This document shows, piece after piece, positions 1 through 9,424 of a stretch of DNA of 64,000 bases. Location: contig NZ_JAJBMO010000005.1 of assembly GCF_020537505.1 (NCBI RefSeq), forward strand, positions 1 through 64,000, given 5' to 3'. The position numbers were made by a program, and so were the translations under genes. This stretch comes from Blautia glucerasea. Lineage in GTDB: Bacteria; Bacillota; Clostridia; Lachnospirales; Lachnospiraceae. Under the pieces are notes generated by a model. It worked only from the letters and a program-made list of their open reading frames with translations. It was not told where the DNA came from and ran no database searches. Within the stretch, counting starts at the first letter, position 1. Each line of letters starts with the position of its first letter.

Positions 1-50
<50 letters not shown>

Positions 51-223
51 AATGTTTGATTCACTCAAGACAACCAACTAGCTTAGTTATCTCTCGTCAT
101 TACTGTTATAAAAAGTTCATTCTTTTGAATGATGATTCGTTAAGAATTTTCGAGAATCGTATGTGTTTCACTGTTTAGTTATCAAGGTTGTTTATCTGCC
201 GTTGTCTGTCCGACAGCTTGTTT

Positions 224-252
224 ATATTACCACAAGCGTTTTCGTTTGTCAA
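224..252 (-). promoter_or_regulatory. rrn operon promoter
   Basis: On the minus strand there is a perfect -35 TTGACA (247-252), a 17-nt spacer and -10 TAATAT (224-229). The stretch just upstream (253-280) is almost pure A/T and looks like an UP element. About 170 nt of leader follow before the 16S 5' end. Confidence 0.9.
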
Positions 253-280
253 CAACTTTTTTTATTTTCTTTCAAAAAAC

Positions 281-327
281 TTTTGAAGCTTTTCAAAAAG
301 AAATCCCGCTTCCTCAGAAGCGAGATT
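281..327 (-). terminator. Rho-independent terminator after the CvpA operon
   Basis: A hairpin at 302-327 (arms TCCCGCTTC and GAAGCGAGA, one G-U pair, CTCA loop) is followed on the minus strand by TTTCTTTTTG. It lies between the CvpA stop codon and the rrn promoter, so it separates the two units. Confidence 0.75.
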
Positions 328-410
328 CAGTATAACATCGGTGTTGCTATTCGTCAACCCCTTTTTTCAATTTTTTTGATTTTTTTACACGATTTAACAA
401 ATTTCCTTTT

Positions 411-1124
411 TTATTTTCCATAGAATACACTCATAAACACCTTTACAAATACGTTCTGGCTATACAGAAAATTCATGAATGTATCCTTCTGTACCAGTTC
501 CATTCCCTGTTTTCCCACCGAAGTGTCGCATAGTAAAGTCAGCACCAGAAGAGCAATCCAGATAAAGATCACGCACTTTATCCCTCCCACTGCTCCTCCA
601 GCCAGCTTGTTGATTCCATTGATGACTGGCAGTTTTGTCAGAACATTCAGTATATATCCCAGCAGCTTAATCACAACTGCAGAAATGATATAAGAAAGAA
701 GGAACGAAATACCATTCACTGCCATTACTGCAAGGGAATCTGAAATATATTCAGAAAAAGTGCTTACAGCAAGATAGCGGTAGGTCTCTACGGTATTATT
801 TTCCACCAGCGTATTCTTCAAAAGGTCTGGGAGCTCCATGCTTTCTACCACCTGTGCCTGTTCTTCCTTGTCCAGGACCTTCCTATTATCCGTCTGTTCC
901 ATTACCATGTCCTGGCATTTTTCCTGAATCACGGTATATACAGGGGTATACTCCTTTACAAATGTATTTACATATGGATTGATCACCCAGACAAGAAGAA
1001 AGGAAATGATCATAAAAAAGGCGGATACAACTTCTTTTACAAATCCTTTTCGGAATCCCAGAATACAGGCTGAAAGGATCAGAACAATTCCAACAATTCC
1101 AAACCATGTCCAGCTTATGTCCAT
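411..1124 (-). CDS. CvpA family membrane protein
   Basis: A 237-residue integral membrane protein. The N-terminal helix followed by the motif GFRKGFVKEVVSAF (residues 23-36) is the signature of the CvpA/colicin V production family. Further membrane segments occur near residues 35-50, 130-155 and 175-200, with a polar loop between about 50 and 110 that probably faces outside. It is the last gene of a three-gene unit with the DUF5711 and LysM proteins (10-bp gap upstream) and is followed by a terminator. CvpA proteins are tied to envelope homeostasis but have no agreed biochemical activity. Confidence 0.85.
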   Translation of the reverse strand: MDISWTWFGIVGIVLILSACILGFRKGFVKEVVSAFFMIISFLLVWVINPYVNTFVKEYTPVYTVIQEKCQDMVMEQTDNRKVLDKEEQAQVVESMELPDLLKNTLVENNTVETYRYLAVSTFSEYISDSLAVMAVNGISFLLSYIISAVVIKLLGYILNVLTKLPVINGINKLAGGAVGGIKCVIFIWIALLVLTLLCDTSVGKQGMELVQKDTFMNFLYSQNVFVKVFMSVFYGK

Positions 1125-1134
1125 TTTTTTCTCC

Positions 1135-2379
1135 TTAGCTGAGTTTTATCACATTTACACCTGTATCAAGAACAAGCAGATATTTGTTCCATCCAAGTTT
1201 AAAGAAATCCTTTACTGTCCCATCAATGCTTCCAAAATATTTTTCTTTGCCATTCTCATTCATGACGCACAGCTGGGAACTATTATACATGATAATATAA
1301 CCGTCACTCATTCTGATGGTAGAGTATGGAATATTAAAATCCTTGCTGAATTTCATTTTTCCATCAGCAGAATATACCTGCATGGTGTATTGTTTGTCTT
1401 TGCTGTCATTTTTAAATACCAGGCCGATATTGTTCTCGTCATAGAATGTGCTGACGATCTCGCTTTCCACCTGGACGGTCTTAAGTTCCTTGGGGATCTG
1501 ACGTCCAGAATATAAAGTAAATCCGTCATCACGCAGAGCTACTGCATTGCTTCCAAGATACTGAATTTGGGGAACCACCACGCCGTCATAGGTATAGCCG
1601 CTTACAATACGGTCATCTTCATTCTGTCCAACTTCTCCGAAATTATAAAAAGCTATATAGCTTGTGGTCTGACTGCTATCTACATACTGATAGGCCACCA
1701 TCATTACCACGCCATTATCTGCCAGTGTTACATCCATAGGATATCCAGGATCCTGAATGTTCGTCTGATTCTCTGCGATCAGACTTCCGTCCAGATTATA
1801 GAAGTTGATCCATGTATGATCGTCTCCGTCCAGAATCGCTGCAGCCATTCCGGTCTTGGAGACTTTTGCTTTCACAATACTGTATGAAGTGGTTACGGTA
1901 CCGGTAATTCCATTTTTGTTCAGGAAAACCATGGAGGTGCCATCTTTGTCTGCGATAACCGCACAGTCTCCCCACACATCCGCCACAGGATTCTGCATAT
2001 CGTACGTCTGAGACCATACCGTTTCCAGCTTATCATTTACAAGAGACACCTCATTCGAGCTGTAGCGCAGGATCTTTCCTGCCAGGTTCATGTACTGTGT
2101 GGATACTGTGTCTTCCTGCTCGCTGGAAGCCTGTACTTTATAGCTTCGGTAGGTCCGCATCTCCAGGAAAAGGAAGCCTGCTAAAGCCACGATTACCACA
2201 GCTAATATAACAGCAATAGGCTTCAGCACAGCTTTCCTTTTACGCATGGCTGCTTTGAACTTTTTCCTTGCAGCTTCGCCTCCCTGTGCCCCTGCCTGGA
2301 CTTTTTCCAGACGGCGTTTCTCAGCAAGCAGACGCTTCCGCCGCAATTTCTTTTTGATATTCTTAAATGTGTTTGCCAT
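1135..2379 (-). CDS. DUF5711-type membrane-anchored beta-propeller-like protein
   Basis: This 414-residue protein starts with about 50 very basic residues (repeated KK/RR), then one membrane helix (about 55-73) and a long extracytoplasmic part of beta-rich repeats. Phrases such as DKLETVWSQTYDMQNPVADVWGD and YNLDGSLIAENQTN look like blades of a WD/PQQ-like propeller. The overall plan matches the DUF5711 family common in Lachnospiraceae; the assignment is from memory of that architecture. It is co-directional with the LysM gene upstream (60 bp) and the CvpA gene downstream (10 bp), which suggests a joint envelope role. No catalytic motif is visible. Confidence 0.7.
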   Translation of the reverse strand: MANTFKNIKKKLRRKRLLAEKRRLEKVQAGAQGGEAARKKFKAAMRKRKAVLKPIAVILAVVIVALAGFLFLEMRTYRSYKVQASSEQEDTVSTQYMNLAGKILRYSSNEVSLVNDKLETVWSQTYDMQNPVADVWGDCAVIADKDGTSMVFLNKNGITGTVTTSYSIVKAKVSKTGMAAAILDGDDHTWINFYNLDGSLIAENQTNIQDPGYPMDVTLADNGVVMMVAYQYVDSSQTTSYIAFYNFGEVGQNEDDRIVSGYTYDGVVVPQIQYLGSNAVALRDDGFTLYSGRQIPKELKTVQVESEIVSTFYDENNIGLVFKNDSKDKQYTMQVYSADGKMKFSKDFNIPYSTIRMSDGYIIMYNSSQLCVMNENGKEKYFGSIDGTVKDFFKLGWNKYLLVLDTGVNVIKLS

Positions 2380-2439
2380 AATTTACCCTTGCCTTATGTT
2401 TTCTGTTTAACATCATTTGTTCGATTATACCACATTCCA

Positions 2440-3840
2440 TCATGGTAATACAATCATTTGGCCAGGATAAATCACCTGGTTTTCCGTGAGATTGTTCAGC
2501 CGGCAGATTTCTGCAATGGCATCTGTACTTCCATAATGGGAAATGCTGATCTGATACAAGGTGTCACCAGGCTTGATCATATAGTTTTCATAAACCCTGC
2601 CGGAAGAAGCAGCCGACTCCTGTTTTTTTATTTTTCTTTCATCTGCTTCCTGGGAAAACTGCTGTTCTTCCAGCGCCTGGGCATTATCTGCCGTCTGGGT
2701 GTTCTCCGCTTCCGCAGTTCCGGCAGAATATTCCGCATTTGAATTTTCCTTCTGCCCGGAATTCTCTGTGTCGTGGTTTGCAGCACCAGCAGCTTCTACG
2801 TCTGTTGAAACCGTTTTTTCTTCCCGGGGTGCTTCTGTTATATCATTTATTCCTTCATTTTCAGCTTCTGATATTTGCGGCGTTGACGTTGGCTGGCTTT
2901 CTGCTGTTTCATCCTGGATCTGGTTTTCCTCTTTCCAGGTGATCGGCGGAGTCACTTTCTCCTCTTCCTGCTCAATTTCATCTGAAGTCACCGTTACCGT
3001 GGCTTCTCTTCGTGAAAAATCAGTAAGTCCCATATAGTTCCTGTAAAAGCCCGCCCCTACTGCCAGTACTGCAAGCACCAGACAGGCCGTGGCTGCATAT
3101 GAAAAAACAGAGGTATGCTCCAATTCCTCCTGGGGCTTTTCCTCTGTCTTTTCTTCCTTCTTTGTTTTCTTGTTTTTAATGATCTTCCGGAATGACACCA
3201 CTGCCTCATCCGGCACCGTTTCCGTGATTTCCGGTGCAAATTCTTTATTTTTTTCAATCATGTACTCCTGCATGAGAGGATTTTTCTCATAATAGATGTA
3301 ATATCCCCTCTGCCGGATCATCAGACCATTTTCATAAAAGAAAAAGGCTTCTTCCTTTTCTGCAGGTTCCATGAGCATCAGCACTTTTTCGCCTCCAAAA
3401 TACCGAAGATGGATCCTTGTCAGCAATTCGTCTGTTTCCATATACATCTGAGGACGCGAAAAAAACCAGCCTGTTATTTCCTGTCCCGGAAAATATCTGG
3501 CCTGGTCTTCCTGTATTTTCACCCATACTTTTTCAGAGAAATCAATATGATCTGCTGCAGCTTCCATATCTTCCACCACCAATGCTCCCCGGATGAAAAG
3601 ATAGGTTATTCCATCGTTCCACTTGGTTTCTCCTGTAAAAACAGCTACGCTGCCTTGTTCTTTTTGGGAGCTGATCTCGTTTCTGGCAAGCCGTGTAAGA
3701 AAGGTGTACACATAATCTTCAATATAGATTCTCATGTTTCCCGTTGTCAGCCCTACCTGACGTATATTTCTCGGCAAATTAAAAAGATTTTCCCCATTTT
3801 TTGCCTCCTGTTTCTCCTCTTTGTAAATAACTTCTATCAT
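2440..3840 (-). CDS. LysM protein with N-terminal MPN/JAB-like domain lacking the metal site
   Basis: The reading frame is open further upstream, but the best start is the ATG at 3838-3840, preceded by GAAGGGGTG about 8 nt away, giving 466 residues. Roughly residues 30-170 have the strand/helix order of an MPN/JAB domain, including EITGWFFSRPQMYMETDELL where active JAMM enzymes carry GWxHSHP...S..D; both histidines are missing. A cytosolic charged linker leads to one membrane helix (about 245-265), then a Glu/Ser/Thr-rich stalk, and a C-terminal LysM domain (YMIKPGDTLYQISISHYGS onward) that should bind peptidoglycan. With LysM outside, the N-terminal domain would be cytoplasmic. Membrane topology and the MPN assignment are inference. 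Confidence 0.7.
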   Translation of the reverse strand: MIEVIYKEEKQEAKNGENLFNLPRNIRQVGLTTGNMRIYIEDYVYTFLTRLARNEISSQKEQGSVAVFTGETKWNDGITYLFIRGALVVEDMEAAADHIDFSEKVWVKIQEDQARYFPGQEITGWFFSRPQMYMETDELLTRIHLRYFGGEKVLMLMEPAEKEEAFFFYENGLMIRQRGYYIYYEKNPLMQEYMIEKNKEFAPEITETVPDEAVVSFRKIIKNKKTKKEEKTEEKPQEELEHTSVFSYAATACLVLAVLAVGAGFYRNYMGLTDFSRREATVTVTSDEIEQEEEKVTPPITWKEENQIQDETAESQPTSTPQISEAENEGINDITEAPREEKTVSTDVEAAGAANHDTENSGQKENSNAEYSAGTAEAENTQTADNAQALEEQQFSQEADERKIKKQESAASSGRVYENYMIKPGDTLYQISISHYGSTDAIAEICRLNNLTENQVIYPGQMIVLP

Positions 3841-4121
3841 ACTCACATCACCCCTTCGGATATGAGGATAGCACATGGGAAATGCAGATTTTAGCGTAAT
3901 ATAAGACCTGTTCCACAGAATTTTACGACAGTTTTTGCAATGAAAAGCCTGGCAGTTTTTTCCAACGTCCTGCGAAAAAGAATGATGGAAAACAGCATTT
4001 TCCAAGGTGCATATTTTTACCGGATATGGGATAAGATGGATTATAGAAAACAGTGCGCAAGTGCTTTGCAGAAAAAATTTAATGAAATCAGCTGGCACAG
4101 CTATATAACAGGAGAAATTTT

Positions 4122-4655
4122 ATGCCTTTTTATATTAACACGCAAAATCCGGATTCTTCCAGAGAGATTGCCCATCTTCTGGAAAAATGTATTAAACGTC
4201 ATAAACGGGACTGGACGGAAATCGTATTTCTGTGTATTGGAAGTGACCGGGTAACCGGGGACTGCCTGGGGCCTTATGTGGGATACCGGCTAAGCCAGCA
4301 CCAGATTCCCGGCATTTACGTGTACGGTACCTTAAACCAGCCTGTCCACGCGGTCAATCTGCCCCATATAACGGACTTTATTGCCAAGGAGCATCCATTT
4401 TCCCTTGTGATTGCAATCGACGCTTCATTGGGTGATAAAAAGCACTTAGGGTATGTGACTATTGGGAATGGTTCTCTTTACCCAGGTGCGGCAGTGCAGA
4501 AGAATCTGCCGCCTGTGGGGGATATTTATATTACAGGGATTGTAAATATTGGAGGGGTCCTGGAATATCTCACTTTACAGACAACAAGACTTTCCACTGT
4601 AATCTCCCTGGCAGACACCATTGCGCAGGGGATCCTGGGGAATTTTACTGCATAA
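4122..4655 (+). CDS. yyaC: Spore protease YyaC-like protein
   Basis: A 177-residue protein of the YyaC/DUF1256 family, related to the germination protease GPR. Diagnostic stretches are FLCIGSDRVTGDCLGPYVG (about residues 36-54), the VIAIDASLGD block and GDIYITGIVNIGG near the C terminus. The family is made during sporulation and is thought to act in the forespore; a proven substrate is not known. The start ATG at 4122 has AGGAG about 8 nt upstream. It is transcribed away from the LysM gene and sits alone, with no partner gene downstream. Confidence 0.88.
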   Translation: MPFYINTQNPDSSREIAHLLEKCIKRHKRDWTEIVFLCIGSDRVTGDCLGPYVGYRLSQHQIPGIYVYGTLNQPVHAVNLPHITDFIAKEHPFSLVIAIDASLGDKKHLGYVTIGNGSLYPGAAVQKNLPPVGDIYITGIVNIGGVLEYLTLQTTRLSTVISLADTIAQGILGNFTA

Positions 4656-4805
4656 ACAGATAATACCCAGAACTACATGCCAGCGTGGATTTCAGCTCAT
4701 GGTCTGTATCATTGCATGCTTAGCTTTTAAAGTTATTATCATACACCGAGTCAGCCGCCAGTTTCTCTGCAGGTGCAAGCTTCAATGACTTGCCTTGTAA
4801 AGCAC

Positions 4806-4845
4806 AATACGGCAAATAGAAGCTTTCGCCTCCATTTGCCGTATT
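4806..4845. repeat. 12-bp inverted repeat between convergent genes
   Basis: Perfect arms AATACGGCAAAT (4806-4817) and ATTTGCCGTATT (4834-4845) with a 16-nt loop. It lies between the convergent yyaC and transketolase genes, so it may stop transcription from both sides, but neither side has a clear U-tract. Confidence 0.5.
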
Positions 4846-4893
4846 ACATACGCTTCCATTACAGAAATGAACTTTCTGCAAATCACATTCTAA

Positions 4894-5832
4894 TTAGATA
4901 AACGCTTTGATCTGTTTGTAGATGCCAGCTGCATCAAGTCCATATTTCTCAAGAAGAGCTACAGCCGGGCCAGACTCACCGTAAACATCATTGATACCAA
5001 TACGTTTTACCGGTACAGGAGCCTGCTCTGCAAGGCACTCGCATACAGCACCGCCAAGACCGCCGATGATGGAATGTTCTTCCACTGTAACAACCTTGCC
5101 TGTTTCTTTTGCAGCTGCTACAACAAGTTCCTCATCCAGAGGTTTGATGGTGTGGATGTTGATAACCTTTGCTTCGATTCCTTCTTCAGCAAGCTTAGCA
5201 GCTGCCTCAAGAGACGGAGCTACGCAAAGTCCGTTTGCAATAATGGTAAGGTCTTTTCCCTCACGAAGAACGATACCTTTACCAAGCTCAAATTTATAAT
5301 CCGGGTTATCGTTGATAACTGGAACAGCAAGACGGCCAAATCTCATGTAAACAGGGCCTACATGCTCATAAGCAGCCTCTACCATTGCCTTTGCCTCGAT
5401 GTCGTCAGATGGGCATGCAACAACCATTCCCGGGATTGTACGCATAAGTGCGAAATCCTCGCAGCACTGGTGGGTAGCACCATCCTCACCAACGGAAATT
5501 CCACCGTGGGTAGCACCGATCTTAACGTTCAGTTTCGGATAGCCTACAGAGTTGCGGACCTGCTCAAATGCACGTCCAGCTGCAAACATAGCGAAAGTAC
5601 TTGCAAATGGTACCTTGCCTGTTGTAGCGATTCCGGCAGCGATTCCCATCATGTTGCACTCTGCGATACCGCAGTCGATGTGACGCTCCGGGAATGCTTT
5701 CTTAAAGATTCCGGTCTGTGTAGCTGCAGCAAGGTCAGCGTCCAGAACAACCAGATCATCATGTTTCTTTCCAAGTTCTACAAGAGCGTTACCGTAGCTT
5801 GCTCTGGTGGCAATCTTCTTTACTTCTGACAT
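4894..5832 (-). CDS. Transketolase, C-terminal subunit
   Basis: A 312-residue protein equal to the pyrimidine-binding and C-terminal domains of transketolase. The GIAECNMMGIAAGIATTGKVPF stretch (about residues 54-75) carries the glutamate that activates thiamine pyrophosphate, and the C-terminal half (VINIHTIKPLDEELV) is the transketolase_C fold. Full-length enzymes are about 650 residues; here the enzyme is split and should work as a complex with the neighbouring N-terminal subunit, whose reading frame overlaps by 13 bp. It moves two-carbon units between sugar phosphates in the non-oxidative pentose phosphate pathway. Confidence 0.93.
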   Translation of the reverse strand: MSEVKKIATRASYGNALVELGKKHDDLVVLDADLAAATQTGIFKKAFPERHIDCGIAECNMMGIAAGIATTGKVPFASTFAMFAAGRAFEQVRNSVGYPKLNVKIGATHGGISVGEDGATHQCCEDFALMRTIPGMVVACPSDDIEAKAMVEAAYEHVGPVYMRFGRLAVPVINDNPDYKFELGKGIVLREGKDLTIIANGLCVAPSLEAAAKLAEEGIEAKVINIHTIKPLDEELVVAAAKETGKVVTVEEHSIIGGLGGAVCECLAEQAPVPVKRIGINDVYGESGPAVALLEKYGLDAAGIYKQIKAFI

Positions 5833-6665
5833 AATGCTTCACCTACCTTTTCCAAATCTGCCATAGCCTGTGCGTACTCTTCGTCGTTCGGAGCTTTTCC
5901 ATGCCAGCCAACCTGGTTCTCCATGAAGGATACACCTTTGCCTTTTACTGTCTTCATAACGATTGCAGTCGGCATTCCTTTGGTAGCCTTTGCTTCATCA
6001 AAAGCAGCACGTAACTGTGCCATGTCATTTCCATCTGTTACATTGATCACATGGAAATTAAATGCTTCAAATTTCTTGTCGATTGGGTATGGAGAGCATA
6101 CATCCTCAACTTTACCGTCAATCTGAAGGCCGTTGTTATCTACGATCACTACAAGGTTGTCCAGTTTTCTTGCGCCTGCAAACATAGCAGCTTCCCAAAC
6201 CTGGCCCTCCTGGATCTCACCGTCACCAAGAAGTGTGTATACACGATAGCTGTCGTTAGATAATTTTGCAGAAAGTGCCATTCCAACTGCAGCGGAGATT
6301 CCCTGTCCAAGAGATCCGCTTGACATATCAACTCCTGGGATATGTTTCATATCCGGATGTCCCTGAAGATAAGATCCAAGATGGCGAAGTGTGACCAGAT
6401 CCTCTTTCGGGAAATAGCCTCTCTGTGCAAGCACAGAGTAAAGGCCTGGTGCAGTGTGACCTTTTGAAAGGACAAAACGGTCGCGGTCTGCTTTCTTCGG
6501 ATCCTTAGGATCAATGTTCATTTCCTCAAAATAAAGATATGTAAATACATCTGCTGCAGATAAAGATCCGCCCGGATGGCCGGCTTTAGCAGCGTGCAGT
6601 GCTGTTACGATGCCCTTGCGGACTTCGTTTGCAGTTTTCTGAAGCTCTAAATTCTCCATTATCAA
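5820..6665 (-). CDS. Transketolase, N-terminal (TPP-binding) subunit
   Basis: A 281-residue protein equal to the pyrophosphate-binding domain of transketolase. It has the GHPGGSLS motif near residue 30, SKGHTAPGLYS near 68, and the TPP/Mg motif GDGEIQEG...VDNN (about 147-177). It needs the C-terminal subunit encoded directly downstream; the two frames overlap, so translation is probably coupled. The fsa gene lies 31 bp upstream, giving an fsa-tktN-tktC unit for pentose phosphate interconversion. The start ATG is preceded by AAGGAG. Confidence 0.93.
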   Translation of the reverse strand: MIMENLELQKTANEVRKGIVTALHAAKAGHPGGSLSAADVFTYLYFEEMNIDPKDPKKADRDRFVLSKGHTAPGLYSVLAQRGYFPKEDLVTLRHLGSYLQGHPDMKHIPGVDMSSGSLGQGISAAVGMALSAKLSNDSYRVYTLLGDGEIQEGQVWEAAMFAGARKLDNLVVIVDNNGLQIDGKVEDVCSPYPIDKKFEAFNFHVINVTDGNDMAQLRAAFDEAKATKGMPTAIVMKTVKGKGVSFMENQVGWHGKAPNDEEYAQAMADLEKVGEALCQK

Positions 6666-6696
6666 TTCTCCTTATATGAGTCATTTACTCTATCAA

Positions 6697-7350
6697 TTAT
6701 TCACCAAATACAGCTTTGTAATCGTTCTGGAATTTTATGATACCAGCGTCTGTCAGAGGATGATGTGTCATCTGCTCAAGTACTTTAAATGGTACAGTAG
6801 CGATGTCAGCACCAGCAAGTGCACACTGTGTTACATGCATTGGATGACGAACGCTTGCTGCAATGATCTCTGTGTCGATTCCGGCAACAGCGAACATGTC
6901 TGCAATCTGGCGGATCAGCTCAACACCGTCTGTAGAGATGTCATCAAGTCTTCCAAGGAATGGAGATACATAGGTAGCACCTGCTCTTGCAGCAAGAAGT
7001 GCCTGGTTAGCGCTGAAGATCAGAGTTACATTTGTCTTGATTCCTTCTTTGGAAAGAACTTTAACTGCTTTCAGGCCTTCGCATGTCATAGGGATCTTAA
7101 CTACCATGTTTGGATGGATCTTAGCGATCTCACGTCCCTCACGGATCATTCCCTCAGCGTCTGTTGTGGTAGCTTTTACCTCACCGCTGATTGGTCCGTC
7201 AACAATCTCTGTGATCTCTTTGATAACTTCGTTGAAATCTCTTCCCTCTTTTGCGATCAAGGATGGGTTTGTAGTTACACCACAGATGATTCCCATATCG
7301 TTAGCTGCTTTAATATCCTCTACTTTTGCTGTGTCAATAAAAAATTTCAT
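6697..7350 (-). CDS. fsa: Fructose-6-phosphate aldolase / small transaldolase
   Basis: A 217-residue class I aldolase of the TalC/FSA group, about two thirds the length of classical transaldolase. Seen motifs: [33 protein letters not shown], and [15 protein letters not shown], which contains the Schiff-base lysine. The open frame extends 37 codons further upstream, but the ATG at 7350 has CAGGAGG with good spacing and matches the family N terminus. It is the first gene of the fsa-tktN-tktC unit behind a strong promoter. Sequence alone does not separate fructose-6-phosphate aldolase from transaldolase activity; the transketolase neighbours favour transaldolase in vivo. Confidence 0.92.
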   Translation of the reverse strand: MKFFIDTAKVEDIKAANDMGIICGVTTNPSLIAKEGRDFNEVIKEITEIVDGPISGEVKATTTDAEGMIREGREIAKIHPNMVVKIPMTCEGLKAVKVLSKEGIKTNVTLIFSANQALLAARAGATYVSPFLGRLDDISTDGVELIRQIADMFAVAGIDTEIIAASVRHPMHVTQCALAGADIATVPFKVLEQMTHHPLTDAGIIKFQNDYKAVFGE

Positions 7351-7459
7351 GATTTTTCCTCCTGAATGAATAAAATAAACTGCGGATGGACTCTCTTGTC
7401 CCCGCCTGGTTTGCGGTGCTGCAACACTCCTTTTGCCTTGCACCCGTTCACATGCTTTC

Positions 7460-7487
7460 ATTATAGCAGACTTCCCTTACAGGTCAA
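7460..7487 (-). promoter_or_regulatory. Promoter of the fsa-transketolase operon
   Basis: -35 TTGACC (7482-7487), 16-nt spacer, -10 TATAAT (7460-7465) on the minus strand. Directly upstream, 7492-7545 is nearly all A/T with runs of ATTAATAA, which resembles an UP element. The leader to the fsa start is about 105 nt. Confidence 0.8.
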
Positions 7488-7691
7488 GGCAGGGTATAAA
7501 TTATTAATAAATTTTCAATTAATAATTTTTATTTTTATTAATCATTCCAAAGTTTGTTACTTGGTTATCAATCAATTTTCCACTGTATCAATCAGCTTTT
7601 TCAATATTTTTACAAGCTGTTGCGCCAGAATTTATTATTAATAATTTCAAGTAAATCATTTATTTAATCTTATTTTCGTCTGATTTTTCGT
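7488..7691. other. AT-rich intergenic region between lacI and fsa
   Basis: Together with the fsa leader this is a 340-bp gap. It holds the fsa promoter and its A/T-rich upstream tract. I see no clear terminator after lacI, no convincing LacI-type palindrome and no small gene. Confidence 0.5.
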
Positions 7692-8792
7692 TCACAGGCC
7701 CGGTCGGTCCATGCGGGCGTAACCAGTGGTTTTGCGCACAATGATCTTGGGACTGTACTCAATATTATATACACTGGTAGGACGGATTCCCTCCCCGAAG
7801 CGAAGGCCTGTGTCGATCTTACGGATAATGATGTCGCAGGCATCCCTGCCCTTCAGATCTACGAAGTGATCAATAGTGGTCAGCGATACCCGGCGGATTC
7901 CGGAATAAAAAATGTTATCGCATCCGATCACAGACACATCCTTAGGCACCCTGAGACGGGCATCCTGAAGCGCATCCACGGCGCCAATGGCCATCATATC
8001 ATTCTGTCCTGCAATGGCGGTAAACCTTCTGCCATCCTCCAAAAGGGATCTGGTCAGGGCATATCCCATAGAATACTCCGAATCGGTCTTGGGATTGCGG
8101 CGGTCAACAGATTCATCTGCCGCCTTGATGATCACATGTCCGGAAAGACCTGCCTTCTCAAATTCACGGACAAAACCGTCCACACGTTTGGAGCGCTGCC
8201 ACTGTCTTCTGGTAAGGGGTGGCGTAATAAATGCCACATCCCTATGTCCCAGATCCAGCAGGTGCCTTGCCATCAGTCTTCCCACTTCCGTATTATCCTG
8301 GTTAATGGCGTCTACAGTGCTGATCTTCTCCTTATTGCTGATAATGACCAGCGGAATGGTTCTTGCCATTTCTTCCACCTGGCTGATATAGTCCGGGTGG
8401 GGATTGCAGGCATAAATGATTCCCTGAGGGGACAGTGCACGGATCATCCGCAGGTATTTCTCTTCCAGTCTTGCATCACGCTGGGTATTACAGATAAAGA
8501 CTCCATATCCCCGTTCATTTGCTACCGCTTCAATTCCCTGAAGGAGAAGCACATAATAGGGGCTGGTAATGGTGGGGCAAAAGACAACAATCAGCTTTTC
8601 TTTTTTGTTCTCTTTTTTGTTTTTGTGGCCGGGCAGACGATAGCCAAGCTCTCTGGCTGCGTTTTCTACTTTCTCCACGGTTTCCCTGGAAAAAGACACA
8701 TTATACTTGTGATTCAGAACCATGGAAACAGTTGCCTGGGACACGCCTGCTTTCTTTGCTACATCCGAAGATGTTATCTTTTTTCGTGCCAC
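7692..8792 (-). CDS. LacI family transcriptional regulator
   Basis: A 366-residue regulator. Residues 5-30 (ITSSDVAKKAGVSQATVSMVLN) are the LacI helix-turn-helix, followed by the hinge region and a periplasmic-binding-protein-like effector domain from about residue 65 (KLIVVFCPTITSPYYVLLLQGIE). The start is GTG at 8790-8792 with GGAGGTG 6-7 nt upstream. It sits 35 bp behind recR and just upstream of the fsa-tkt operon on the same strand. A role in sugar or pentose control is plausible from position, but the ligand and operator are not evident. Confidence 0.88.
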   Translation of the reverse strand: MARKKITSSDVAKKAGVSQATVSMVLNHKYNVSFSRETVEKVENAARELGYRLPGHKNKKENKKEKLIVVFCPTITSPYYVLLLQGIEAVANERGYGVFICNTQRDARLEEKYLRMIRALSPQGIIYACNPHPDYISQVEEMARTIPLVIISNKEKISTVDAINQDNTEVGRLMARHLLDLGHRDVAFITPPLTRRQWQRSKRVDGFVREFEKAGLSGHVIIKAADESVDRRNPKTDSEYSMGYALTRSLLEDGRRFTAIAGQNDMMAIGAVDALQDARLRVPKDVSVIGCDNIFYSGIRRVSLTTIDHFVDLKGRDACDIIIRKIDTGLRFGEGIRPTSVYNIEYSPKIIVRKTTGYARMDRPGL

Positions 8793-8827
8793 AAAAAATC
8801 ACCTCCTGCCATTTTCGTCTTTTTTTC

Positions 8828-9424
8828 TTACAGCTCCACCCTGCCCTCCAGCGCACGCAGAAGGGTAACCTCATCAATGTATTCCAGGTCACCGCCCACC
8901 GGCACACCGCTGGCAATACGGCTTACCTTGATTCCGGTAGGTTTGATCAGCTTGCTGATGTACATAGCCGTTGTTTCCCCCTCCAGACTGGAGTTGGTAG
9001 CAATGATCACTTCTTTTACATCTCCCTGAAGCCGCATGATCAGCTCCTTCAGCTTAATGTCATCCGGTCCGATCCCCAGCATAGGGGAAATGGCACCGTG
9101 AAGTACATGGTAAACACCGTCAAATTTACCTGTTTTTTCATAGGCAGCAAGATCCCTGGTATTCTCCACTACCATAATAGTGCTGTGATCACGCTTGGGA
9201 TTGCTGCAGATCGGGCACATTTCCTTATCCGTAAGAGTGTAACAGCACTTGCAGTACTGTACGTTCATTCTGGCATTGGTGATGGCATTGGTAAGCTGCT
9301 GCACCTGGTCCTTTGGCATATTCATAATATGAAAGGCCAGACGCTGGGCAGACTTCGCCCCAATCCCGGGAAGATGTGAAAACTGCTCGATCAGTTTGTT
9401 AATATAACTGCTGTAGTATTCCAT
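8828..9424 (-). CDS. recR: Recombination mediator RecR
   Basis: A 198-residue RecR. It has the N-terminal helix-hairpin-helix ([19 protein letters not shown], residues 15-33), a four-cysteine zinc finger ([21 protein letters not shown], about 58-78; C58, C61, C70, C73) and a Toprim domain ([15 protein letters not shown] onward). It acts with RecF/RecO to load RecA on gapped DNA. Its ATG overlaps the TGA of ybaB (ATGA), so the two genes are translationally coupled, the usual ybaB-recR arrangement. Confidence 0.96.
   Translation of the reverse strand: MEYYSSYINKLIEQFSHLPGIGAKSAQRLAFHIMNMPKDQVQQLTNAITNARMNVQYCKCCYTLTDKEMCPICSNPKRDHSTIMVVENTRDLAAYEKTGKFDGVYHVLHGAISPMLGIGPDDIKLKELIMRLQGDVKEVIIATNSSLEGETTAMYISKLIKPTGIKVSRIASGVPVGGDLEYIDEVTLLRALEGRVEL

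Noticed and set aside
5074..5829. Plus-strand open frame of 251 codons
   Set aside because: Antisense shadow of the C-terminal transketolase subunit.
7866..9029. Plus-strand open frame of 387 codons
   Set aside because: It is antisense to lacI and recR, both well supported, and has no ribosome site or domain.
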